Source: an uncultured Flavobacteriales bacterium (lineage in GTDB: Bacteria > Bacteroidota > Bacteroidia > Flavobacteriales > Crocinitomicaceae). Taken from it: a stretch of 6,709 nucleotides of DNA. Position 1 is the stretch's first letter; the number at the start of each line of letters is the position of its first letter. Below are positions 1-6,632 of the stretch, in pieces. The stretch spans positions 1-6,709 of the forward strand of contig CAMLET010000181.1 of the NCBI GenBank assembly GCA_946479125.1, read 5' to 3'. Position numbers and translations under genes: made by a program. Under the pieces are notes generated by a model, which had not been told where the DNA came from, ran no database searches, and was given only the letters and a program-made list of their open reading frames with translations.

Positions 1-2855
1 AATAAACCAGGCATTGCAAATGACAGCTGTGCAAACAGATCGAAGGTGTTGTTCTCAATCGGCGTTCCTGTAAGTACGAGGTTTTGTCGACCTTGCAGCA
101 AACGTGCGGCTTTGTATCTTTTTGAATTCGGATTTTTTATCGCCTGCGATTCATCAAGTACCACCAGGTTAAAACGGAACTTTCGAAGAATTTCCACGTC
201 TGAAAGTAAAGTTCCGTAAGTGGTTAGAATCACATCGTAATTGTTGAACTTCAACTCCGAAGTGTTTCGTTTATTTCCAGCCAATTCATACACTTTCAGA
301 TGAGGTGCAAACTTGTTCAACTCATTTTTCCAGTTGAAGATAAGCGATGTCGGCATCACAATCAGGTTCGGCTCTTTTCTTCCTTTTTCGTGCTGCGTAA
401 GTATGTACGCAATGATCTGGACGGTTTTTCCCAATCCCATATCATCTGCTAAACAACCACCAAAACCAAATTCATCTAAAAAGTTCAACCAGTTCAGTCC
501 TTCTTTCTGGTAATCGCGTAAAGTTGCCTTCAGTTTCTTTGGAACTTTCGTTTGAGAAATGCTTTGGAAATTGGCAAGTTTATCCGTCAATTCATGTAAT
601 TCTTTTCGAACTTGTAAGTCAATAGCTTCATCTCTGAAAATATCATCGATCAACTGAAAATGACTTTTGGAAACGCGAAGAAAATCATCTTCAATTTCTG
701 CTGAACGGAAGAATTGTCCGAACTGATTTACCCAATCTTCAGGAAGAACACCATGTGTTCCATCTCCTAATTCAACAAAGGAATTTCGTTTCAAAATGGC
801 TTTTTGCAAATCTTCCAATCGTGCTTCCTGTTCACCAAATTTCACTTTTGTGTGAACGTCAAACCAATCTATTCCCGATTTCAGGGTAGTATTTACAACT
901 GCTTTATTCGGATTATATCGGTTCTTCGAAAGCTGTGCAAATCCGTAGATTTGAATATTCTCTGAACGCAATTTCTCAAAGGCATTCAAAAACCAACCGC
1001 TTTCCAAAAATTCGTTTCTATGTAAAAAGAAGAATTCCCGTCCGCTGTTTGGGTCAAATTCTGGATGCAAATCCTGCATCAACTTTGCAAAACCGCGCTC
1101 CAACCATTGATTTCTTGGTCGTTCTTCCCGCGAACCGTCCGGAAGTGTTTCGTAAAGGGTTCGTCTGGAAAGTAGCGGAATTTCAGCTTCACCATAACGA
1201 ACTGCAGGCGTAAGCAAAATGTAATTATCGGATTCAGACAAATACAAGTGCTTTTCTACTTCTTCTAGTTGGTTCACCGTTTTCTGTTGCCTGCTTTTGG
1301 AGGACACTGAGCTTGTCGAAGTGTCGTATTTCTTGATAAAACTGTAATGAACAGGAACCTGATTTTCTAAAGGATCTAGAAATTTCTCTTTGTAAGTCAT
1401 GAATTGATCCTGATGTATAAACAGTCTGTGATTATTGGTAGAGAAATAGTGATGCAAGCGAATGGCCATCTTTGAATCGAAGAAATAGAACTGCTTGTCA
1501 TAACGCACAAATTGATTTTCTATCAACTTAAAGGACGAGGAAGACAGGTTTCTGTTGTCGAACTCAAACTTGCAATTTACTTCAAAGAATTCGCCTTTTT
1601 CTGTGACTTCAATTCGAGGATAAACAGCTGTTGATTTGATTGCCAATTCCTTTAATTTTCCAGGAGTCACCTTTCCGCCGTCATCTTCGAATAAATAAAG
1701 CGGATATTTTTTTGGGTTCTTCAGCAAGGTTCTGTAAACCTCGTGCGCTTTGTCGAATTCGGAACTGTTTACATTTAAATGATGAAACTGATGTGCTTGT
1801 GTCAACGACTGAAAGAACTGAAATTCCTGCGCATTGGTTGCCAGTTCCATTAATCTATTAGTCTCAACTGCTTCAATTGGCGATTTCAAACTTCCGTTTT
1901 TGGCAATTTTGGCGCGCATTAATCGTAGCACCAGCGTTCCCTGATAGCGGTTGTAATCCGCAATTAAAACTTCTGTGGTTTCGCTTTCATCAGCTTCCCA
2001 TGGAAGAGGAGCAAGTTGTAAAATGGCCTGCTGGTCATCTTCTAGTTGTCTTGGATTTACGCGAACCAGATTGGCTTTTGAAACTACACGTAAATGTCCG
2101 TGACTGTTTTTGAATTCGAACAAACTTTCAGCATCTACTTTTTCCAATTCAAATCCAAAAGAAGCACATGCCTGTTTCAGCTGATTTCTTCTTTCGTTTT
2201 CATCAAACGTATAACTGAAGATCGTTGAATTTCGATTTTCAAGCGCTTTACTCAAATGCGAACAGAAGCTGTGTTTTCCAGCTTTACAGCTGCAGCTAAA
2301 GAACATGCCATTTTCATCTTCCTTGATTTCCAGTTGAAGTTCTTCGCCTTCGTGATGATAAACAGCATTTATGTTTTTGAGCAGATAACTTCCATCTCCC
2401 CATTGATAATTGTATGCAGAAAACCAGCGATTGGTCGGTTTAAACAGTTTCAAATCGTCAATTAGATCATCCGTTAAATCGTTCCAGAAAACATTCGGGA
2501 GTCTTAATCCGCCATTTTCTTCCACCAATTCTACTTCTTGTTTTGGTTGTTTCGGAATCCGTTTATCGAAATAATCAGCTACCTTTTCATCAGCTTCATA
2601 AATGGTGCGAATCACGTGTTTGCAAACGCCTTTTCCGTCATACGGACAATCACATTTGGTTGTAATAACTTTTGTTGTGTTAAACAGAACCGCGACTTTG
2701 TAGTAATTCGTTCCCCAGGCAACAGCCGTCAAACTTCCCTCTGGCTGAACTTTTAGGTCCATGATCGTTGTTTCGTAAGAACGCTTTACACTTGAAAATT
2801 CAGCATTCGATTGAATGAATTGTGCAAATGGTGTAAAACGTAATTTTTGAAACAT
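1..2855 (-). CDS. SNF2-family DNA-dependent ATPase/helicase with two N-terminal SWIM zinc fingers (partial, 3' end outside window)
   Basis: This is an uninterrupted minus-strand reading frame of 951 codons that runs off the left edge. The ATG at 2855 is the first possible start, because an in-frame TAA lies 27 bases upstream; no clear Shine-Dalgarno is seen. Two CxCx7CxH SWIM motifs occur at residues 68-80 and 188-200. A long middle region (about 205-760) that I do not recognise follows. The SNF2 ATPase lobe starts near 776: Q-motif-like RDYQKEGLNWL, Walker A DDMGLGKT (804-811), motif Ia LIVMPTSLIFNW (831-842), Walker B DESQ (901-904) and motif III LTGTPIENN (928-936). The window ends shortly after, so motifs IV-VI are not visible. 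SNF2 proteins are ATP-driven DNA translocases that remodel protein-DNA complexes; SWIM fingers bind DNA or proteins. The specific role is unknown. A REP-like palindrome interrupts the Ser/Thr-rich linker near residue 511. It lies 48 bases after the preceding envelope gene, so cotranscription is possible. The family call is very secure. Confidence 0.95.
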   Translation of the reverse strand, partial: MFQKLRFTPFAQFIQSNAEFSSVKRSYETTIMDLKVQPEGSLTAVAWGTNYYKVAVLFNTTKVITTKCDCPYDGKGVCKHVIRTIYEADEKVADYFDKRIPKQPKQEVELVEENGGLRLPNVFWNDLTDDLIDDLKLFKPTNRWFSAYNYQWGDGSYLLKNINAVYHHEGEELQLEIKEDENGMFFSCSCKAGKHSFCSHLSKALENRNSTIFSYTFDENERRNQLKQACASFGFELEKVDAESLFEFKNSHGHLRVVSKANLVRVNPRQLEDDQQAILQLAPLPWEADESETTEVLIADYNRYQGTLVLRLMRAKIAKNGSLKSPIEAVETNRLMELATNAQEFQFFQSLTQAHQFHHLNVNSSEFDKAHEVYRTLLKNPKKYPLYLFEDDGGKVTPGKLKELAIKSTAVYPRIEVTEKGEFFEVNCKFEFDNRNLSSSSFKLIENQFVRYDKQFYFFDSKMAIRLHHYFSTNNHRLFIHQDQFMTYKEKFLDPLENQVPVHYSFIKKYDTSTSSVSSKSRQQKTVNQLEEVEKHLYLSESDNYILLTPAVRYGEAEIPLLSRRTLYETLPDGSREERPRNQWLERGFAKLMQDLHPEFDPNSGREFFFLHRNEFLESGWFLNAFEKLRSENIQIYGFAQLSKNRYNPNKAVVNTTLKSGIDWFDVHTKVKFGEQEARLEDLQKAILKRNSFVELGDGTHGVLPEDWVNQFGQFFRSAEIEDDFLRVSKSHFQLIDDIFRDEAIDLQVRKELHELTDKLANFQSISQTKVPKKLKATLRDYQKEGLNWLNFLDEFGFGGCLADDMGLGKTVQIIAYILTQHEKGRKEPNLIVMPTSLIFNWKNELNKFAPHLKVYELAGNKRNTSELKFNNYDVILTTYGTLLSDVEILRKFRFNLVVLDESQAIKNPNSKRYKAARLLQGRQNLVLTGTPIENNTFDLFAQLSFAMPGL
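1303..1325. repeat. REP-like imperfect palindrome embedded in the SNF2 coding sequence
   Basis: Six-base perfect arms, GACACT (1303-1308) and AGTGTC (1320-1325), flank an 11-base imperfect centre, GAGCTTGTCGA. From memory, the core CTTCGACAAGCTCAG and its flanking arms recur as a short dispersed palindrome in many bacterial genomes, usually between genes. Here it is read in frame on the minus strand as D511-T-S-T-S-S-V-S518, inside a Ser/Thr/Lys-rich linker of the helicase. It does not break the frame. Only one copy is visible in this window, so its dispersed nature is recalled rather than shown here. Confidence 0.6.
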
Positions 2856-2903
2856 GACCGTTAACTGGATTCTTTTTGGATTTTAATTTGAAGTTAACCA
2901 GAA
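2856..2903 (-). other. 48-base intergenic spacer between the LTA-synthase-like gene and the SNF2 gene
   Basis: This short AT-rich spacer separates the TAA of the upstream gene from the ATG of the helicase. It holds two GTTAAC hexamers that form a 7-base inverted repeat (GTTAACT at 2860-2866, AGTTAAC at 2892-2898, 25 bases apart). There is no stem followed by a T-run, so no intrinsic terminator is supported, and no TAnnTTTG promoter box is present. This fits readthrough from the upstream gene but does not prove it. Confidence 0.5.
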
Positions 2904-5330
2904 TTAACGAGCCGTATAAAATTTAACCCTACAATTCTTGAAATTCATCTTTGCATGATTCGGATTGTAGATGTAATAAAAGAATTCATTCTTTTTATCG
3001 ATTTTCTGCTCAGCTGGAATGTTGATGTCGACAACATAAACCATGGTGTTGTGGACATTCTTTTTGAATGATCTTTTTAAGATTGCCGGATCCGAAATCT
3101 GCCATATAAGCTGCTTCTTCGTTGCTGTATTTAATAAGTTGGCCACAACTCGCGGCAAATGTTTCGATTCATCTTTATCACCCATCAGTTGATCGATCTC
3201 GCAAACAATACGAACGCGTTTGACATTTGTATTTAAAGCAAATGTTTTGCCCAGACCAATGAACTCTTCGGTACTGACGATCGCTTTTTTGTCCGAAACT
3301 TCTTTAAGCAATTTGTAATCACCCGTGAAACGATTGTCAACGTGTGGCTGACTTTCACTTAATTCCTTGTAAAATACTGGCGGAATAATTCTGTTCTTAT
3401 TGAAGCAGTATTTGGATAACAGGTCGTACAATTGTAATTGTTTCTCCAGTTTTTTGCTTAAACCTGAATTGTGAATCTTCTTCAATTTCAAATCAGGCTG
3501 AACTTGAAATAATTCTCCATGCAGAAACGCTGAATTTTTATGCAGCACAAATTCATTTTTACCACCCATGCTTAAGAAAGGAAGCGATCGATTCGACACG
3601 AATTTGGATGAAAAATCGAACGATTTTCCTATAAACGGAAGCTTTTCGGGAAAGCTCATTTGATAGTTGTGTTTCAGCAAGCTCAATAACGAAGGCGCAA
3701 TGTCTAACTGGCTATTCACAGCTTTGTTTACTTCCGCATGTTTTAATAAAGGTGAGTAAATCACCAATGGTGTATGAAATTTACTCAAGCCAGTACGCGA
3801 GTAATGCGGTGTTCCATGATCTCCGTAAATGAAGAAAATAGTATTCTCAAATTCAGGATGTTGTTTTGCTTTCTCGAAATAGGTTTTCAAAGCATCATCT
3901 GAATACATGAAGGATGCCAAAAGTAACTGCTTACTCTTCAACGACTCGTGCAGTTTTCCTGGCAAGTCTTTTAAGTGTTTGTTTACTTTTGATAAGTAGT
4001 ATTTTTCTTTTGGGAATACGAAAGGTTCGTGAGATGAAATGGTCAGGAACACATCAAATCTTGGCTTAGATTCCAGCTTTTGATTGGAATAATCGTCCCA
4101 GGATTTTCTGTACACTCGGTCGTCAGGATATCCCCAATAGTTTTCGCGTTCAGAAAAGGATGTTTTATACTTCTTTTCCCAGTTTTTCACCAAGTACTGC
4201 GTTTTCAGGTTACTCATATAACCATGCATATTCGAAAACGAAAGGTCGACACCACAATAGAAACGCGAGAAGTAATTTTTGTTAAATAACATCTGAAGCG
4301 ATACTTGCGGTGTGTACGAGTTCAATTGAGTGAACATTCCACTGTTTGAATTGGGAACAGATGCTAAGCTTGCCGGAAGTGCGTTATACGTTCGTTGACA
4401 AGTGGATAAAAAGTAAGGAAAATAGAGTGATTTCGACTTCAAGCTGTCCAAAAACGGCATCACATTACCAGTTGTTGAAGCATATTTCCCCACAAAATCG
4501 CCTGAAAGTCCTTCAACGATGATAAAAACAATATTGGGGAGTTTCTTTTTATCTGAATTAAACTTTGAAGCAAAAAGAGTGTCTTCTTGAAGCGAATGCA
4601 TCAGTGGATAAATCTGATTTTCGGGCTTTTCAGCATAAAAATTCGGATCTAATTCCGCGAAATCAGCCGGATCAATGTTTGTTTCAGAAATGGTTGAGTT
4701 TTCTTCTTTGCTGAAATGCGTGTACGTTCGCCCTAGAAAGAAAACAAGTCGATTATTCGTATAAACCTCCGTCACAATGTTTTTTGAAGAACAATATATA
4801 AACGGAGTAAGAAGAATGGTAACGCATGAGAAAATGGCAATTTTTCGTGGAAGAAGATCGGAACGAAATCGTTTTTTTGATACGTATTGAATTCCCCAAA
4901 AAAGCAATAGAAGAAGTAAAAATCCTATGATTAGTTGAGGGAAATACGCATTGATTTCACCCATGATAGTCATGATCTCTTTCCAGGAAAAGAAATAGAT
5001 GGTTTCATCCAAAGGAATTTTTGCCTGCTCGAAAAAGTAGATTAAAACAGCACTGAATAAAATGAATAAAAAGGCGATAAATGGAAAAATGAAGTTCCGT
5101 TTTATGCGACACCATTGCAGCAGTAACTGAAGAGGAAAAACGATCCATAGCAAAACAAAACCTGCTAGCAGATCAAGCAGAAAGCCCATGAATAGCATGG
5201 AGAATTGAGGTTTTGATTCTCCGATGAATTCAACAAAGAAAAATTCAATGATGCGAACAGAAAATAACAGAACGATTGTACTGATCAGATAATGTTGATT
5301 TTTCCTGAAGTATTCATAAAATGAATTCAT
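2904..5330 (-). CDS. LTA synthase family membrane protein (alkaline phosphatase superfamily phosphoglycerol/phosphoethanolamine-type transferase or sulfatase) with extra C-terminal domain
   Basis: This 808-residue protein has five predicted membrane segments (about 14-33, 44-73, 80-102, 130-150, 164-181) and a large extracytoplasmic catalytic domain (about 264-555), the architecture of LtaS-type enzymes. Visible active-site elements are NIVFIIVEG with metal ligand E273; the nucleophile segment CQRTYNALPASLASVP with predicted nucleophile T314; CGVDLSFSNM (359-368), matching the YGGDxxFDNM region of the Gram-negative branch; SSHEPF with H434; GDHG with D504 and H505; and FHTPLVIYSP with H519. 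The family moves phosphoglycerol or similar groups from lipids to envelope glycans, or acts as a sulfatase. Gram-negative bacteria make no classical lipoteichoic acid, so the substrate is unknown. Residues about 660-808 form an added, apparently beta-rich domain, ending in an FYYIYNPNHAKMNFKNCRVKFY stretch (783-805) reminiscent of carbohydrate-binding-like folds. The ATG at 5330 directly precedes the membrane region and follows a candidate promoter. Family call secure; substrate not. Confidence 0.93.
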   Translation of the reverse strand: MNSFYEYFRKNQHYLISTIVLLFSVRIIEFFFVEFIGESKPQFSMLFMGFLLDLLAGFVLLWIVFPLQLLLQWCRIKRNFIFPFIAFLFILFSAVLIYFFEQAKIPLDETIYFFSWKEIMTIMGEINAYFPQLIIGFLLLLLLFWGIQYVSKKRFRSDLLPRKIAIFSCVTILLTPFIYCSSKNIVTEVYTNNRLVFFLGRTYTHFSKEENSTISETNIDPADFAELDPNFYAEKPENQIYPLMHSLQEDTLFASKFNSDKKKLPNIVFIIVEGLSGDFVGKYASTTGNVMPFLDSLKSKSLYFPYFLSTCQRTYNALPASLASVPNSNSGMFTQLNSYTPQVSLQMLFNKNYFSRFYCGVDLSFSNMHGYMSNLKTQYLVKNWEKKYKTSFSERENYWGYPDDRVYRKSWDDYSNQKLESKPRFDVFLTISSHEPFVFPKEKYYLSKVNKHLKDLPGKLHESLKSKQLLLASFMYSDDALKTYFEKAKQHPEFENTIFFIYGDHGTPHYSRTGLSKFHTPLVIYSPLLKHAEVNKAVNSQLDIAPSLLSLLKHNYQMSFPEKLPFIGKSFDFSSKFVSNRSLPFLSMGGKNEFVLHKNSAFLHGELFQVQPDLKLKKIHNSGLSKKLEKQLQLYDLLSKYCFNKNRIIPPVFYKELSESQPHVDNRFTGDYKLLKEVSDKKAIVSTEEFIGLGKTFALNTNVKRVRIVCEIDQLMGDKDESKHLPRVVANLLNTATKKQLIWQISDPAILKRSFKKNVHNTMVYVVDINIPAEQKIDKKNEFFYYIYNPNHAKMNFKNCRVKFYTAR

Positions 5331-5349
5331 TCGTGATTTATTTGATGGT

Positions 5350-5357
5350 CAAAATTA
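5350..5357 (-). promoter_or_regulatory. Candidate Bacteroidota -7 promoter box (TAATTTTG) upstream of the LTA-synthase-like gene
   Basis: On the minus strand this reads TAATTTTG, a perfect match to the Bacteroidota sigma-A -7 consensus TAnnTTTG. It ends 20 bases before the ATG at 5330, implying a short leader of roughly 10-15 bases. No good TTG -33 element lies about 19-21 bases upstream; only a TTTTAG stretch is near that position. It would allow the envelope gene to be transcribed independently of the DUF763 gene. An eight-base consensus with two free positions is expected by chance fairly often in AT-rich spacers. Confidence 0.35.
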
Positions 5358-5367
5358 TTACTAAATC

Positions 5368-5397
5368 GGTGGAATACTAAAATTCTGGTGGAATTCT
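5368..5397 (-). repeat. Short overlapping direct repeats in the DUF763/LTA-synthase-like intergenic region
   Basis: On the minus strand the octamer ATTCCACC occurs twice, at 5387-5394 and 5368-5375, exactly 19 bases apart. The hexamer AGAATT also occurs twice, at 5392-5397 and 5381-5386. They sit just upstream of the candidate -7 box at 5350-5357, where an activator or repressor could bind. A 19-base spacing is a little under two helical turns. The repeats are short and could be chance; no function is claimed. Confidence 0.3.
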
Positions 5398-5408
5398 GTT
5401 TCCGGTTA

Positions 5409-6632
5409 TTAAAACAAACTTAATTGTCCTTCGTCCTTTGGCGGTTTTTCTTTACCAAAGATCGTTCGTCCACCATAACGGTGCGATTCTTTTCGTTCAC
5501 GCGCAATGGCTTTATCGAATAACTCTTCATCAGGTAGAAACTGTTCTTCTACGATCCTGGTTACCAGGTGCAGGTTCTTGATCGCCTGACTTTTATCAGC
5601 ATTCCCGATCTTTGCTTTCTCCACTGCCGTTTGCAGTAACTGAATCGTTTCATCGTAGATCATCGTTGGTACCGGAAACGGATGTCCGTCTTTTCCACCA
5701 TGCGCAAAGGTAAAACGTGCTGGATCGGAAAAGCGAGAAGGTGTTCCGTGAATAATTTCGCTCACCAGTGCCAGAGATTGAATGGTTCGCGGCCCCACAC
5801 CTTCAAGAAGGAGCAAAGATTCAAAGTCACGTAAACCTTTGTCATGTGCAACTACCAGCACACTTCCAAGTCGTTTGAGATTGATGTCTTCTGCACGTAC
5901 TTCATGATGATTTGGAAGTATAAGTTTCTGCACTTCTGGAATGATCACTGAAGGTTTTTCCGCTACCAGATCTAGTATTCCCGATTTAGCTGAACCAGCC
6001 TCTTTATCGGTAAGATTTAATATTTTCCCTTGGTTTTTACCGTAAATGAAATTGTGTGGGGTTTCTACGAAGGAGTTGATAGTTTCCGAATGCCAATGGT
6101 ATCTTCTGGCCATACCTGTGGAATCGTCCATTCCCTGTTGAATCACTGTCCATTCTCCTTCATTCGTTACCACGAAACTGTGCATATAGATCTGAAAACC
6201 GTCCTGGATAGCATTGTTATCAACCTTTGCAGTGAGTTTGCTGGATCGCACCAAAGCATTTCCATCAAGACCTGATTTGTCTGAAAAGCGTAGCAATTCA
6301 TTCGGAGTTTCCCGCGAGTGTTTTCCTTTTCCACCGGCAATGTAAATTCCCAGTTCGTGAGTGCGATAGTTAACTGCTCCTTTCAATGCTCCCATTACTG
6401 AAGTTGTAATGCCAGAGGAATGCCAGTCCATGCCCAACACACAACCCAGAGCCTGAAACCAGAATGGATCACTTAATCGGCTTAAAACCGCTGATTTTCC
6501 ATACTCCTGAACAATAGATTCTATGATTGCTCCTCCAAGGGAACGCATACGTTCAGCTAGCCATGGCGGAACTTTGCCATAGTGAAGCGGAAGGTCAGCA
6601 TAACGCCTGGAATCGAAATATAATTTGGGCAT
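5409..6632 (-). CDS. DUF763 family protein with helix-hairpin-helix-like segment and C-terminal sliding-clamp-binding-like motif
   Basis: This complete 407-residue soluble protein has no signal peptide or membrane segment. It belongs to DUF763, a family of unknown function known from archaea and scattered bacteria. I recognise the conserved blocks: ADLPLHYGKVPPWLAERM (12-29), RLSDPFWFQALGCVLGMDWHSSG (52-74), GALKGA (81-86), AGGKGKHSRETP (99-110), DGFQIYMHSFV (144-154) and WTVIQQGMDD (161-170). The invariant-looking Asp, His, Lys and Gln residues in these blocks suggest an active site, but no reaction is known to me. Residues about 272-295 contain LLLLEGVGPRTIQSLALV, resembling a helix-hairpin-helix DNA-binding motif (GVG turn at 278-280). 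The tail is Lys/Glu-rich and ends in QLSLF, matching the bacterial beta-clamp-binding consensus. The start at 6632 places the PLHYGK block about 15 residues in, as I expect for the family. I infer a DNA-replication or repair role. Confidence 0.92.
   Translation of the reverse strand: MPKLYFDSRRYADLPLHYGKVPPWLAERMRSLGGAIIESIVQEYGKSAVLSRLSDPFWFQALGCVLGMDWHSSGITTSVMGALKGAVNYRTHELGIYIAGGKGKHSRETPNELLRFSDKSGLDGNALVRSSKLTAKVDNNAIQDGFQIYMHSFVVTNEGEWTVIQQGMDDSTGMARRYHWHSETINSFVETPHNFIYGKNQGKILNLTDKEAGSAKSGILDLVAEKPSVIIPEVQKLILPNHHEVRAEDINLKRLGSVLVVAHDKGLRDFESLLLLEGVGPRTIQSLALVSEIIHGTPSRFSDPARFTFAHGGKDGHPFPVPTMIYDETIQLLQTAVEKAKIGNADKSQAIKNLHLVTRIVEEQFLPDEELFDKAIARERKESHRYGGRTIFGKEKPPKDEGQLSLF
5412..5426 (-). 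other. Codons for a C-terminal QLSLF pentapeptide (candidate DnaN sliding-clamp-binding motif)
   Basis: The last five sense codons before the TAA encode Q403-L-S-L-F407. This is an exact match to the published bacterial clamp-binding pentapeptide consensus QL(S/D)LF found in polymerases and repair proteins. It is at the extreme C-terminus after a charged, probably flexible stretch (about 377-402), the position in which such motifs are usually accessible. Binding is inferred from sequence only. Confidence 0.6.

Noticed and set aside
313..2756. Several plus-strand open frames of 66-92 codons (for example 935-1213, 1640-1861, 1877-2113, 2256-2465, 2538-2756)
   Set aside because: All lie antisense to the continuous SNF2 frame, whose translation carries clear family motifs; their own translations show no recognisable domain or start signal.
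2860..2898. GTTAACT/AGTTAAC inverted repeat as a transcription terminator
   Set aside because: The arms are only 7 bases and AT-rich, the loop is 25 bases and no T-run follows; GTTAAC is itself palindromic, so a paired occurrence is weak evidence.
4080..4289. Plus-strand 69-codon open frame
   Set aside because: It is antisense to the catalytic domain of the LTA-synthase-like gene and has no independent evidence.
6030..6275. Plus-strand 81-codon open frame
   Set aside because: It is antisense to conserved blocks of DUF763 and is explained as a shadow of that gene.
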